NCBI GenBank assembly: GCA_028023455.1
Contig: JAQFVV010000001.1
Coordinates: 25,349,401 to 25,413,400, forward strand
DNA from: Epiperipatus broadwayi
Taxonomy: Eukaryota; Onychophora; Udeonychophora; Euonychophora; Peripatidae
DNA length: 64,000 bases
Reading direction: 5' to 3'
Every line of letters starts with the position of its first letter. Positions within the stretch are counted from its first letter, which is position 1. Below are positions 13,939 to 24,801 of this stretch, in pieces. The translations under genes were made by a program, and so were the position numbers. The notes below the pieces were generated by a model. The model was not told the DNA's origin and did no database searches. It worked only from the letters and a program-made list of their open reading frames with translations.

Positions 13939-14454
13939 TTATTAAGTTATAAAAAAAGATTTCTTGCATTAATGCTGTTTATGATTGCCCAATGTTATTA
14001 CTCAAAAAATATTTAGAAAGCCATTTAACAATTTGTTCTGCAAGTGTTGTTCATTGCACAATGAAATAAAATGGATGGCCTGCTTATTCAAGTGAAAGAC
14101 AGATGCATATACCATTTTAACAATTTAATCCCCATGCAAAATCATGGCATTTAGGTGTTGCTCTTGCATGAGAAGATCAATATATGTTGAATGAAAGTTT
14201 TAAGGCTTTAAGAAGAACCTGCTGTGACTTACATAATCCTTTGGCTCTCCACTTTGCAGCAGTACCTTTACAATATTTTAGAAAACAGTCATTTGAATCT
14301 GAGACATAAAATTCTAAACAGATACCACAAACTGTTTTGGTTTGTTGATATATTTTATATAGTCAAAATACAATAATGGCTAACATGTTTCATTTCATTT
14401 TAAAATGCCCTTATTTTTTCTATGCCAAATTTTTTTCCCCTACTTTCAAGAAGA

Positions 14455-15602
14455 ATTTATAGTTTAACAACTTTATCAGAAATTCATAAAATGTTGCAAA
14501 AAACTTTTAGAAATTTTGCTGAAAATGAATTAATATATCTATTGCCAGTCAGTTAGATAAAGAGAACTAGTATCCAAAAAAAGTAAAAAAAATAGGAAAA
14601 CTGGGATTATTAGTAATCTCATTTCCTGTAAAGTTTGGAGAAGCTGGACTTGATTACTTAGGTTATGCAATCACAATGGAAGAAATTAGCAGAGGTTTAG
14701 CATTAACTGGCTTCATTATGAGTGTGAATAATTCCTTGTATCTTGGTCCTATTAAAAAATATGTGATGAAAAAACAAATAGATACATTCATCAAACTTTT
14801 TACTAATGGATATTATTTAGGATGTTTTGCTCTCAGTGAACCAAATAATAGTATTGATGTAGGAACTTTAAAAAGCTTTGCTAATGATAAAGGTGATGTT
14901 TGGATACTAAATAGAATGAAAGCTTGTATCACAAATGTATTTGAATCCAAAGCTGTGATTGCTTTTGATACTACTGATAAAAATCTAAAACATAATAGTA
15001 ATAAGCATATTATTAGTCCATAAACCTCTTTCTCATTTGAGTGTAGGGAGATAAAAAAGACAAATTAGGTATTTGAGCATCTTCTACTGTAAATATGATT
15101 TTTTAAGGACTGTAAATTACCAAAAGAAAACTTTTCAGGAAAGTCAGGTCAGGGTTTTAAAATTGCTATGGAAACATTAGATACAGGAAGAATTGTAATT
15201 GTTTCACAAGCTTTAGATATTGGTCAAGCAGCATTAGATTGCACAATTACATATGCTTTAAAAAAGATTTTGGTACATTTATGAGGCTATGAGATTAGAA
15301 AGTGTGCTTACATAGCTATGAGATTAGAAAGTTCTAAATTATTAACTTGGAAAGCATCAGCTTTAAAAGATGCAAAACAACCATTTACAAAAGCAGCAGT
15401 GATGGCAAAATGATCCACACTTGAAGTGGATATTTTTATTGCCTATCAATCTATAAAAAGCTTAGGTGAAGTGGAATATATGATTGAAATACCAGCTGAC
15501 CACCACTACAGAGATGCTTAGATTACTGATATTTATGAAGGTACTAGTAAAATTCAAAGATTGGTTATTGTAAAAAATCTACTTAAAGAATTCAGTATTT
15601 AG
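14455..15602 (+). pseudogene. ACADS: Processed pseudogene of short-chain acyl-CoA dehydrogenase
   Basis: This is an intronless, frame-broken copy of most of a short-chain acyl-CoA dehydrogenase, the mitochondrial flavoenzyme that performs the first step of beta-oxidation on C4-C6 acyl-CoAs. Its longest open stretch (14676-15023, 115 codons) contains MEEISRG, FIMSVNNSLYLGPI and the family signature CFALSEPNNS. Further downstream, in other frames, come [16 protein letters not shown], a LESSKLLTWKASALKDAKQP segment, a HYRDA motif and the C-terminal IYEGTSKIQRLVI, which contains the glutamate that acts as catalytic base in this family. In-frame stops, frameshifts and a short internal duplication near 15284-15330 make it non-functional. 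Absence of introns and a run of A after the stop (15603-15610) indicate retrocopying. The N-terminal targeting region is missing. Identification is by motif order. Confidence 0.85.
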
Positions 15603-16069
15603 AAAAAAAATCATTAATTTTTTTAATATAAAATACGATTAATAATTTTTTTGATTTTATAAATTGTATTAAATTTAAATGAAATATTTTATAATGCAAT
15701 CTTATGCATAGATTGTCTTGGAAACCATCAGCTGGAACAGAGACATTTATGTTAAACACATCGTGGGAGTCACCAGTATGTTAAAACTGGTTAAAAGCTA
15801 GCTGATTTTGTTTTTTCTTATCTATTATATTCTGTATTGTTCACATATATTGCACTTTTTAGGCATTTTTTCCTACTAATGGTCAAATTTAAACAAAAAC
15901 CATCTATTCTATCATCTTTACAATGCAAATATGTTGCCCCGAATTTAATAAATGTTTCTTTTGCAATTTATATATTTGAAATTTGATTTGTTATATGTGT
16001 AAATAATACTAACATAATCAAGTCATACATCATGTGACCCAATTTAAAAAGTTTGTATTACAAATGTAA
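15603..16069. other. Intronic stretch without recognised features
   Basis: A+T-rich sequence that begins with an A run, possibly the tail of the retrocopy. No other feature is seen. Confidence 0.4.
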
Positions 16070-16520
16070 TATAATGAGCATGCTAATAGCTCTAAACAAG
16101 CTTTTCCAATAAATGCTGCAAGAGAAAGCATTTAAAAATGTCTATCTAGAAAGATCCTTATTCACAAATTGGTTTCAACCTACTGGCTATGACTTGATTT
16201 TTGATTTTGTTACTATTATAGTTTGGCTTTTGAGTCTTTGGCAATGTAATATTGATAAGGCTGTTAATATATGGTGTAGCTGAAGTTTGATCAGGTTCAT
16301 ATAGCTCTTTGAATTAGATAGCTGGATTTGAAGATGTATAGATGTCTGAAAATTTCAGATTTTCTACTTCATCATTAAGTATTTGATAAATGTTGAAGTT
16401 GAGCTGGTCTTTTAGATCTAGTATCTGAATATCCTAGCTCCTCATTGAAGATAGCTAGTAACTTGAAACCAGTTTGGGGATAAGGAAAGTTTTAGATAGC
16501 TATTAGCATTCTCATTATAT
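16070..16520. repeat. Diverged fold-back-family relative or inverted-repeat element
   Basis: ATGAGCATGCTAATAGCTCT near 16074 is mirrored by AGCTATTAGCATTCTCAT at about 16497-16514, giving inverted ends about 430 bases apart. The segment 16416-16485 (GATCTAGTATCTGAAT, CTCCTCATTGAAG, GAAACCAGTTTGGGGATA) lines up with the loop and right arm of the fold-back family. It may therefore be an old member of that family. Confidence 0.4.
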
Positions 16521-18973
16521 ACAGTCAAGATTTTGTAATCAATCAACAAGACTGAAATATCAAGCAGAGATTTTCAACCAGCAGACATAGGGCTATGCCA
16601 TGCTTCTAGTTTAAACCCCTACCTAGGTTTCCTGGTCTCAGCTACATAATTAACATCCTTGACATCACACAGTTTCCTTCTTCATACAGCACAATGTAGC
16701 TCAGGGTTTGAATGTGGACTCTTCTCAGGGTTCTTCATAACTTGTGACTTACTGTACATTAGCACTATTTTAGATCTTACATTAATTTATTTACCTTACA
16801 ATTATTGACATGATTTTTGGAATGTGATTACTCCTATAATGTTACAAAATGACTTACCATATCAATCATGTACAAAAACATGAATGTGTTTGTTTTGGCA
16901 GTTGAATAACTATACTGAATTATATATAATAATTACTTAATAGTTCCGACTCACAATGATCACACAAATTAATTAACAATGATAATATAAGTTTTATTAA
17001 CAAAAACTAAAACAATGCATAGCTTACAAATTTATTAAGTTAAGATAATCTACTAGCTTTTGCATAGTATTATGGAAGGTGGCTGTGGATTACAGCAATA
17101 ATGTATGCCCTATTTAATTGGTACTGGAAATATGAGAAGCTATCAACCCATTATAGGTTTGAATCTAACAATCTATTACATATTTCTTTTGTTAATAGGA
17201 TAATTGTGAACAGATTTGATTTAAGGCTACCCAAGATTGCTGATGAGCACAGGTGAAGGTTATACAGATAAACATTACTTAGACATTGTGGTACTACCCT
17301 ATGTAAATGCTGTCAGTGGCAAATAAATGTAAGGATGATTGGCTTAGCAATCTGATGGCATGGTTCACAACTAAGGATGGATGTCCCTGGCTACAGTGAT
17401 GCTTCTGATTCCAGCCGAGTGTGCATAGTGCTAAATCTAGGATTTGGGGTGGCAATAAGTCTTCAGCTGCATTGCACAACCTAGACTGGTGCTAATACTT
17501 GATTAGGGACCTAGGCATGCAAGAAGGAATATAGCCTGCATTTGTTGCAGTGACTATACAAAAATGAGTGAACCATGTGGTGAACAGAGGTAATGGATTC
17601 AATAATAATATGACCATTGCAACACATATGGATGGGTATGCAATATATAGAAAGATAAATGATAAATTATTACCTTCCACCTACCTTAATAATAAAAATT
17701 ATGAAACATTTTTATATGACAAATAATCCCTACTTAACCACATATGGTTATCTTATAAATAGAACCCATTCACAATAACTATTTTTAATCATCTTAAATT
17801 TAAAAATCTAATAATATAACATTTAAAATACAGGTAAGATTAATTATCTCTAATATAGACTGATAGTGTGATCCATTCCTTTTTACATTGCCTGTACCTA
17901 AACTGTGGTTTAATTTACATCTATATTCTACTGTGTCAATAAGCAATGCAATACAAATGTCTTGATAACTTTATTAATATTACTTTCATGTAATGGAATC
18001 TTGAATTATAAATGTAACAAAATAGAATTATTAACCTTAGCAACATGTGAAATAAAACTTAAACAATTTAATATATTATTTTTATTACAGATATCTGCAA
18101 TTATAAATTAATTTCTAACACATGGGTTGGGTTATACTTATAGAGCAGCATGATAAACAACAAAAATGATTTATATAATTAAATGAATGGGAATACACTC
18201 ACAATCATCCTTCACTAATTCTTTACATAATTCTAAGAAATTGAAAAATAATCTTATTTGATACGATGAAGGGGGAGGGGAAACTAAGAGTAAGAAAAGA
18301 AACCAAAAAAATCAATTTAGATTCACATTGTTACTTTAAAATTTTACAGCTTTAAATTTAGCATCTTCTCGACTCACTCCATCCCTTGGGACATTGAATG
18401 CAGAGAAGCGTAAACACATTAAATGATTTAAAATTTAACTCCCTCCTACATTCAAGGTAACATGAATAAAATGCAAAAACAGATTTTTAATTTGCTAAAT
18501 AATTAAGACCAGTAGATTTAACATTAATGATAAATACTATATACAATTTACTAAGCTAAGACTAGCTGAAGAAAATATGTTAAAAAAATTGAGTTACAGT
18601 TAAAAACCATTGAATAAAATTAAAACATTTTACCAGTAATATGAAAGACTTTCAGGACTTCTTCTGTGCAGATGAATATATAAATTCATGATCTTCAGAC
18701 TTGCATGGAGATGATAGAATGTAGATGTATCTTAATCATGTTGATGGAACTTTTCTGGTTGCCAAACTTCACTGATGACTGTGGAGAAGCCAATGCCTGT
18801 CTACTCTCTCATAATGGCAGGTACTTCTCATATTTTCCTTTCTTCTTCTTCATAAATAACAAAAGAGTAATATGCAGAATCTTAAGCAGGATAAGTAATT
18901 AGAAACTTATGCTGAATATATATATATAAGATATATATATATATATGTTAAAACGAAGATTTGCACGGGTTAA
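16521..18973. other. Intronic stretch without recognised genes
   Basis: The part 17080-17700 has a more balanced base composition and several short incidental open frames on the minus strand, which suggests an old insertion of unknown kind. A G-rich patch (GGGGGAGGGGAAAC) lies near 18271. A TA-rich tract (about 18916-18946) leads into the palindrome. Confidence 0.35.
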
Positions 18974-19150
18974 ATATATAAAATACATATTTTGCGGGTT
19001 CATCCGTGTTAAAAACTTTTAATATCAATTTACTGACGTTTCGACTTGGTCACACAAGCCATCCACAGAGTGGATGGCTTGTGTGACCAAGTCGAAACGT
19101 CAGTAAATTGATATTAAAAGTTTTTAACACGGATGAACCCGCAAAATATG

Positions 19151-19162
<12 letters not shown>
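18974..19162. repeat. Perfect long palindrome (93-bp arms, 3-bp loop)
   Basis: The arms 18974-19066 and 19070-19162 are exact reverse complements as far as I can read, around the centre CCATCCAC-AGA-GTGGATGG. TA runs flank both sides. The right arm contains ACCAAGTCGAAACGTCAG. A CGAAACGTC-type sequence is often seen near the 3' ends of Penelope-like elements, so this may be two head-to-head tails of such an element. I do not see the CUGANGA box needed to call a hammerhead ribozyme. It lies about 0.85 kb upstream of the Penelope-like element and shares no obvious sequence with it. Confidence 0.9.
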
Positions 19163-19187
<25 letters not shown>

Positions 19188-19364
19188 ATCTTTTGTAAAA
19201 TACTAAGCCAAATATAAATATGATCTTGTGCAAATATTACACCTCATCTAAATAGGATCTTGCCAAATATATGATTCTTCTCCATACAATGCTCCCTTCC
19301 ATGCTTATATACCTATTTTTATGACTGAAGTCTGCTTTCTTAATCCTTAATGTATTTAGTCCTG

Positions 19365-19591
19365 CTTTTGCTTTTAATTGATGTTCCATTAGTTTTCTAC
19401 TTCCTCATGCCTTGTGTGCAGCTGAATTGGTTTCCTTGCCATTGTTTTTTTACTTTTCATTTAACATTTTAAAACATCTTTTGCTTTTAATTGATGTTCC
19501 ATTAGTTTTCTACTTCCTCATGCCTTGTGTGCAGCTGAATTGGTTTCCTTGCCATTGTTTTTTTACTTTTCATTTAACATTTTAAAACATC
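19365..19591 (+). repeat. Exact tandem duplication, 113-bp unit, two copies
   Basis: The unit beginning CTTTTGCTTTTAATTGATG at 19365 is repeated immediately at 19478. I found no differences between the copies, so the duplication appears recent or is an assembly artefact. The unit contains no recognised gene or promoter. Confidence 0.9.
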
Positions 19592-20014
19592 TATAGACTC
19601 TGAAAATGGTCACCTGTAACTATTACAGCTGATTGAATCTATAGATAGGGAAATATGGCATTTACATTTCCTTCTGTAATAGCTTCCTACCTTCCTCCCA
19701 TTGTATGCAACATATTAACATTTCTTTACTTAATTGATTATGCTTTTAACAAGATACCTTTTGTCTTAAAATAATATAGCTGAATTAAAACAAAAAACTT
19801 TTAACTTTAAAATGTAAAATTGTACACGCACACATGCACATATTATTACTAATATGTTCGGATATTGAGAAATAAATTATATATGATGGAAAATAGGCTA
19901 TAATCCAAGCAAACATGAAGCAAGTGAATATGAATGCAGATATCCATGGCTTCAATATATATATATATATAATATTATAAATTGATGTCTGTATTTTTTC
20001 AAAATAATATACGC

Positions 20015-20373
20015 AAATTTATAAATAAATATTTAAAAATACAGTATTTAAAAGCTTATAAAAAATATATGTATAACCGTCACTTAGGAGTGCTTTCAAC
20101 TAACTTGTAGCTTTGTCAACTATCACATTTAAAATGTCATCTTTCCCATAATTCTATGATGTCAACTTTCCCATAATTCTGTGATCTTAATGTTTGCTGC
20201 TTGCCTATTAATCAAATGTTGCTTGTATTTACATATCAACATCGCCTCTTTAATTTTCCTTTTATTATTATTTCTTTCAGTTTCCAATATTTTTACATTG
20301 TTATAATTAAAGTCAAAACCATATATACATGATTTATTATGGTCATAAAGAACAGAAGCTGATAAATTATCAT
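20015..20373 (-). repeat. Left inverted copy of the Penelope-like element 3' end
   Basis: About 359 bases that are the near-exact reverse complement of 21411-21770. On the minus strand it carries the end of the GIY-YIG coding region and the 3' untranslated tail, including two tandem copies of a unit around AGAATTATGGGAAAG. It is thus a 5'-truncated antisense copy placed head-to-head with the main copy. The first codons of the reverse transcriptase frame lie inside this segment and are not genuine N-terminal sequence. Confidence 0.85.
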
Positions 20374-21378
20374 AATTATGATGTAATTTATACCTTTGAT
20401 ATCAGTGAAATGTACGGATCAATTGACAGAATGACTTCTATTGAAATAATTAAGAATGCATTGAAATTAAAAAATGTTAACGTTAAAATAATAAAATTTA
20501 TTATTGAAACATTAAACTTTATTGATAAAAACATTTATGCAATTTTTAAACATGAATTTTATAAAATGAATAATGGGTGGCCCATGGGACTTCTTACAGT
20601 TGCCCAGATATGTAATTTTGTTATATCTACATATGAAGAAAATATTTTAAAAAAGGATCATTATCAGAAAGATATTATTTTATATAATCGATATGTTGAT
20701 GATGTTTTTGTTTGTGGAAAGCAAAATGCTATTAATGATTTGTTCAAGGAATTAAATAATATAAAGGGCTTAAAGTGGATTAAAACAGATGAAAATTCAA
20801 TGAGTATACAATTTTTAGATCTCAAGATAACCAGAAACAAGGATAAACTGGATTACTATATGACTCTTAAACCAATAGCAAAAAGAGGATATATTCCATA
20901 TGAATCAAAAGTACCAATGTCACATAAAATGGCAGGTTTAAAATTCTTTTTATTTAGAAATGATAACCTTTGTAAATATGCATCAGATAAAACTAAAAAT
21001 ATTGAAATTTATTATAATGAATTGTTAAATGTTGGATACAATTATGATTCTGTTTATTATACTATTAAAAATTTTACTTATAAATATAAAAATAATAATA
21101 GTGTTAATTCTTCTGATAAAAAATTGTGGATATCAATACCATATATTTCAAATCAACAGGCAAGTTTCATTAAAAAAATTTATAAAGGAATATGTGACAT
21201 TTCATTTTATGCACCACCTACATTAAATAAATTAATAAACAATTCAAAGGATAAAACTTTATTTACAAATAAAAATTGTATCATTTACAAATGGACATGT
21301 GGGTATGGCCGTGTATATATAGGTGAATTGAGGTGCACATTGAAAAAAAAGAACAAAGGAACACTTATTGTTATTTAA
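20329..21378 (+). CDS. Penelope-like reverse transcriptase, 5'-truncated, entering a GIY-YIG domain
   Basis: A 349-codon frame. The RT core starts abruptly with motif A, YTFDISEMYGSID, with the first catalytic Asp at residue 24. GWPMGL (83-88) corresponds to the template-grip motif, and RYVDDVF has the catalytic YVDD at 122-125. MSIQFLDLKI and YIPYESKVPMSHK are landmarks of the Penelope group, as is the spacing of the later IPYIS and LINN-SKD segments. At the end come IIYKWTC (318-324) and VYIGE (329-333), the two halves of a GIY-YIG endonuclease signature. The fingers region before motif A is missing, and the first 15 or so residues come from the inverted copy. The frame is lost at an eight-A tract (21342-21349); the rest of the nuclease continues one base on at 21344-21550. 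Penelope-like elements use RT and endonuclease for target-primed retrotransposition. This copy is unlikely to work alone. Confidence 0.88.
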   Translation: MIYYGHKEQKLINYHNYDVIYTFDISEMYGSIDRMTSIEIIKNALKLKNVNVKIIKFIIETLNFIDKNIYAIFKHEFYKMNNGWPMGLLTVAQICNFVISTYEENILKKDHYQKDIILYNRYVDDVFVCGKQNAINDLFKELNNIKGLKWIKTDENSMSIQFLDLKITRNKDKLDYYMTLKPIAKRGYIPYESKVPMSHKMAGLKFFLFRNDNLCKYASDKTKNIEIYYNELLNVGYNYDSVYYTIKNFTYKYKNNNSVNSSDKKLWISIPYISNQQASFIKKIYKGICDISFYAPPTLNKLINNSKDKTLFTNKNCIIYKWTCGYGRVYIGELRCTLKKKNKGTLIVI

Positions 21379-21550
21379 AAGGGTTCAAAATACAAAACAA
21401 AATTTTAAAAATAATGATAATTTATCAGCTTCTGTCTTTTATGACCATAATAAATCATGTATATATGGTTTCGATTTTAATTATAACAACGTAAAATATT
21501 GGAAACTGAAAGAAATAATAATAAAAGGAAAATTAAAGAAGCGATGTTGA
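21344..21550 (+). pseudogene. C-terminal part of the GIY-YIG endonuclease, shifted frame
   Basis: Reading one base downstream of the RT frame gives KKRTKEHLLLFKRVQNT and then a segment with SVFYDHNKSCIYGFDFNYN, ending at a stop at 21548. The R-x-K-E-H and YDHN...F-x-F patterns are the expected continuation of a Penelope GIY-YIG domain. Joining it to the upstream frame needs one base fewer in the eight-A run, so either an insertion mutation, a sequencing error or a +1 recoding event lies here. Confidence 0.75.
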
Positions 21551-21770
21551 TATGTAAATACAAGCAACATTTGGTTAATAGGCAAGCAGCAAACATTAAG
21601 ATCACAGAATTATGGGAAAGTTGACATCATAGAATTATGGGAAAGCTGACATTTTAAATGTGATAGTTGACAAAGCTACAAGTTAGTTGAAAGTACTCCT
21701 AAGTGACGGTTATACATATATTTTTTATAAGCTTTTAAATACTGTATTTTAAATATTTATTTATAAATTT
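21411..21770 (+). repeat. Right inverted copy, 3' end of the Penelope-like element
   Basis: Reverse complement of 20015-20373 with a handful of differences. Its first 140 bases are coding (end of the GIY-YIG region) and the remainder is the 3' untranslated tail, ending near a TA-rich tract. The two arms enclose about 1.04 kb. No clear target duplication is visible outside the arms because both flanks are A+T-rich. Confidence 0.85.
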
Positions 21771-22136
21771 AATATATATATATATATTAATAAATAATTT
21801 TATTTATTATTTTCACAATTCAATAGATGTTTTGGTTATCTGTTAAAATATTAGAAATTATTTGTAACCATTGTAATAGCACAAAATGAATAAATTTATT
21901 AAATAAAAACATAATTATGAGCAAAGTATTTAAACTTCATATTGCTTAAATCTGTAAAAAACATGCCAAGTTCAAGTATATATTAAAATTAATTTAATTA
22001 AATATTCTTTTTTAATAAAAAGAGTTCTCAGCTACAATTTTTATGACATATATATATATTTAATAATTGCAGTTTTTACGGCAATGTAATTTACAGTCTA
22101 CATACTGAAATTATAATATAATTGAAAAGCTTGCTT

Positions 22137-22382
22137 TCCATGGAGTTATGTAGCATCAAAAATTCATGAAATGCTAGAATGATATCATTTTATCTTTGGG
22201 TTTTGTTGTTATATAATCTTGTACAACATTTATTCTGTACATAAATTAAAACTATAGACAAAATTCATTGTATAATTTAAAAACTAAATCAAAAACTAAG
22301 CTTATGCAACAATAGAAACACAATAAAATGGTATCTTTCTATCTTTTCATTGGTTTTTGATGCTACATAACTCCATTGGAAG
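22137..22382. mobile_element. MITE-like element with about 58-bp terminal inverted repeats
   Basis: TCCATGGAGTTATGTAGCAT at 22137 is mirrored at about 22363-22382 (ATGCTACATAACTCCATTGGA). The symmetry extends inward to ATGATATCATTTTA and its counterpart TAAAATGGTATCTTTC. The interior is non-coding. Its position about 370 bases upstream of the 22751 exon is incidental as far as I can see. Confidence 0.75.
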
Positions 22383-22673
22383 TAGTTACTTCTGCTTTGC
22401 AAGTACAAATATTTAGAAGTTACGATTATTTATTTATTATTATTGAAATTATAATGATAATTTATCCATTTTTATCCAGAAATATTTCAGTCATAATGTA
22501 ATTAAGCAAATAACCAATCAAAAACTGATATTGCAGATTGAAATTACTTGTATCTAGGTAAAATATTTTCTTGTCTGATCACATCATGGCTGACATGTTT
22601 TTAGAAAAATGCATGGAAATTTCTTTGTAATTTTAATATTTATATTTGTAAAGTTAATGAAAAACTATTATTA

Positions 22674-22674
22674 T

Positions 22675-22712
<38 letters not shown>

Positions 22713-22714
22713 GA
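22674..22714. repeat. (AC)n(AT)n microsatellite
   Basis: AC repeats change into AT repeats just upstream of the polypyrimidine tract of the exon at 22751. Similar compound tracts occur at about 39444-39500 and 44880-44902. Confidence 0.95.
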
Positions 22715-22750
22715 ATAAAGATGCATATTAAAAATTTATTTCTTTTGTAG

Positions 22751-22814
22751 GGTTTAGTATCCTTTGATAAAACTGGAAGCAGAGTTGGAAAATTACTTGT
22801 ACATCAGGTGCAAA
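22751..22814 (+). CDS. GABA-B-type receptor exon: last strand-loop of the ligand-binding domain
   Basis: A 64-base exon between a TCTTTTGTAG acceptor and a GTAAGA donor. It begins in phase 0 and ends after the first base of a codon. It encodes GLVSFDKTGSRVGKLLVHQV plus Q, which continues FDGVT from the previous exon. Together these give the GVxGxVxFDxxGxR pattern conserved at the end of the GABA-B ectodomain. The phase matches the next exon at 41273. It has no start or stop of its own. Confidence 0.88.
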
Positions 22815-23089
22815 GTAAGATTTGTTCTTTATTTAAACACTTTATATTATAGCATGTTTTTTCACTTTATATCACATATTGTATTAAAAATGTCAAAAAG
22901 AATGCTAGTAAAACAGCAATATGTAAGCTAAATTCATGTTATAGATCATGTGATATTTTATTGATTTAAATAATATTTAGTATAACTAAGTAGTGAAAAT
23001 ACAAAATTGTAAATTAAAAGATAGAATCAGAAATATCAATGCAATTTTTTCCTTTATGTATATATATATTTTATCTTTTTATTAGTCTA

Positions 23090-23350
23090 TTTTCTCACTT
23101 CTATATCTACTCATTCCCTGTGATCCTTCATAGTTATCTACATTCTGCTTAACTAACCACTCATTTCTTATCTATTTATTCATTTACCTGCCTTTTTATC
23201 GACTCATTATCCATCCATCCCTTGACCTATCTTTGTGAATATCAGACGATTTATCTATCAATTAGTTTATGGATTTGCTAACACATCTACATAGTTATCT
23301 AACCACATCTGTTTACCTACCCACCTAACTAACCATTATTCCATCTATTT
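23090..23350. repeat. Degenerate tetranucleotide-rich tract
   Basis: A pyrimidine-biased stretch made of imperfect ATCT, CATC and ACCT units (for example ATCCATCCATCCC and ACCTACCCACCTAACTAACC). It looks like an old, eroded microsatellite. Confidence 0.55.
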
Positions 23351-24578
23351 ATCAATATATACACATATGCTAATCATAATTCCAATTGTTATTAACAATA
23401 AAAGTTTGTGTGATAAAAAAATGAGAATTTTTTCCCCAACAAATCTTTTACCATTAAGTATGCACAAAGAAAATATAAATAATTTGTGTCTAAGACATTG
23501 ATTGTGTTTTCTATGAAGCCCATATATATATATATTGATGCTTGTTTTTATATAGATATATGATTTCTGTTAAACCATGCTGATTGCATTTGATATTGTT
23601 GATGAAGGATGTGTTCTTTTGTTGTCTTTTGTTTAAAAATGTGGCAATACAATTGTTTGAATAATTCATATAAGAACCATGAGAAACAATTAACATTATG
23701 GACCTCATTTTCTAGAGACCACAGAATCATTAGTCAAAATATAAATTTGTAATTAAAGACAGATTTGTATTTAAATTGTCTCTGGAATAAATATATTTGG
23801 CTAGGTACAACTGTAGAAAACTTTTTTGCAAATAAAAAACTATGCATGAATTTTAAGAATTATTAATTAGTATTAAATGTGATATCATTGAACTTTTTGA
23901 ATTTAGAAATAAAAAAGAAAAGCAAATGATTTAAAAAATAGACGTACATTTTATTATATAATCAAAAATATATTGGAAATCATTATAAATGAAATACAAA
24001 CTACATTATAAAAATCATGAATGTATTAGACAGACCAGCAAAATTAGTTACATTTCTAATAATACCAAATCTAAATAATTCAATATTTGTGCTTCAACAT
24101 ATTTATATTTTGGTTAAAAAATGTGAATAAAATATAGCTTTGAAGTGACAAAACAATATTTTTAAATAGTCATTGAATATTTTGACGCAAAAATTGGGAA
24201 CTGTTTGAATAATAAAAATGAAGCAGATAAATTTGGATACTTAAACTGAAATGACAGAAAAACAGATTTGCAAAATTTATGAAAAGGAGGAGAAATATGT
24301 TGTAATTTTTTTCCTAAAGAAAATTTTAAATAAATTACAGTCAAAATAAATTATATTTTGTTAAATTGGAAATATGTACTGTTAAAAGGATGGTATAAAT
24401 CTTTACAATTACTCCAATAAACTTAAACAAAAACAATAAATTGTTTTAAAATTAGATTTTGACGATAGCAACAATATGAATGAGTTTTTTTTTTTTAAAA
24501 TGGTATTTTGTTAAAGCGAGTTATGTGATAACAGAAACAAAAGTAGCATTTTAATAGTGCATATTTTATTAAAACAAA
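23351..24578. other. Intronic stretch without recognised features
   Basis: A+T-rich sequence. The open frames on the minus strand here show no recognisable domain and match the random expectation. Confidence 0.45.
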
Positions 24579-24801
24579 TTAATGTGGTAGTTGTGACTTA
24601 CACACCATGTGGCCGCAAGAGGCGCTATTTCTGTGTCAACTGCAGAAATATCCAGAGTTGGGGGCAAAAGCAGACAATGCAAAGTTCCAGCCGCTAGATG
24701 GCGCTTTTCACCATGCATACGCACAGTAAACTTATGCCAAGTAGCTTCCAGTACTATTGCCCGCTTGGAGGCGCTGTTAGCCATAGGTAAGCTGATCCAG
24801 C
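24579..24801 (+). repeat. G+C-richer repeat arm, left copy, with CTCF-like motif
   Basis: About 222 bases that recur inverted at 26090-26312. The base composition is much richer in G+C than the surroundings. It carries several GGCGCT-type motifs: AAGAGGCGCTATTT near 24617, CCGCTAGATGGCGCT at 24691-24705 and TGGAGGCGCTGTTAG near 24766. The middle one fits the generic CTCF core (CC-x-S-Y-AG-R-K-GGC-R-S). An open frame runs through it, but it has no recognisable domain and is explained by composition. Confidence 0.75.

Noticed and set aside
18974-19162. Hammerhead ribozyme in the palindrome
   Set aside because: CGAAAC is present but the CUGANGA box and a convincing stem II are not seen, so I did not call it.
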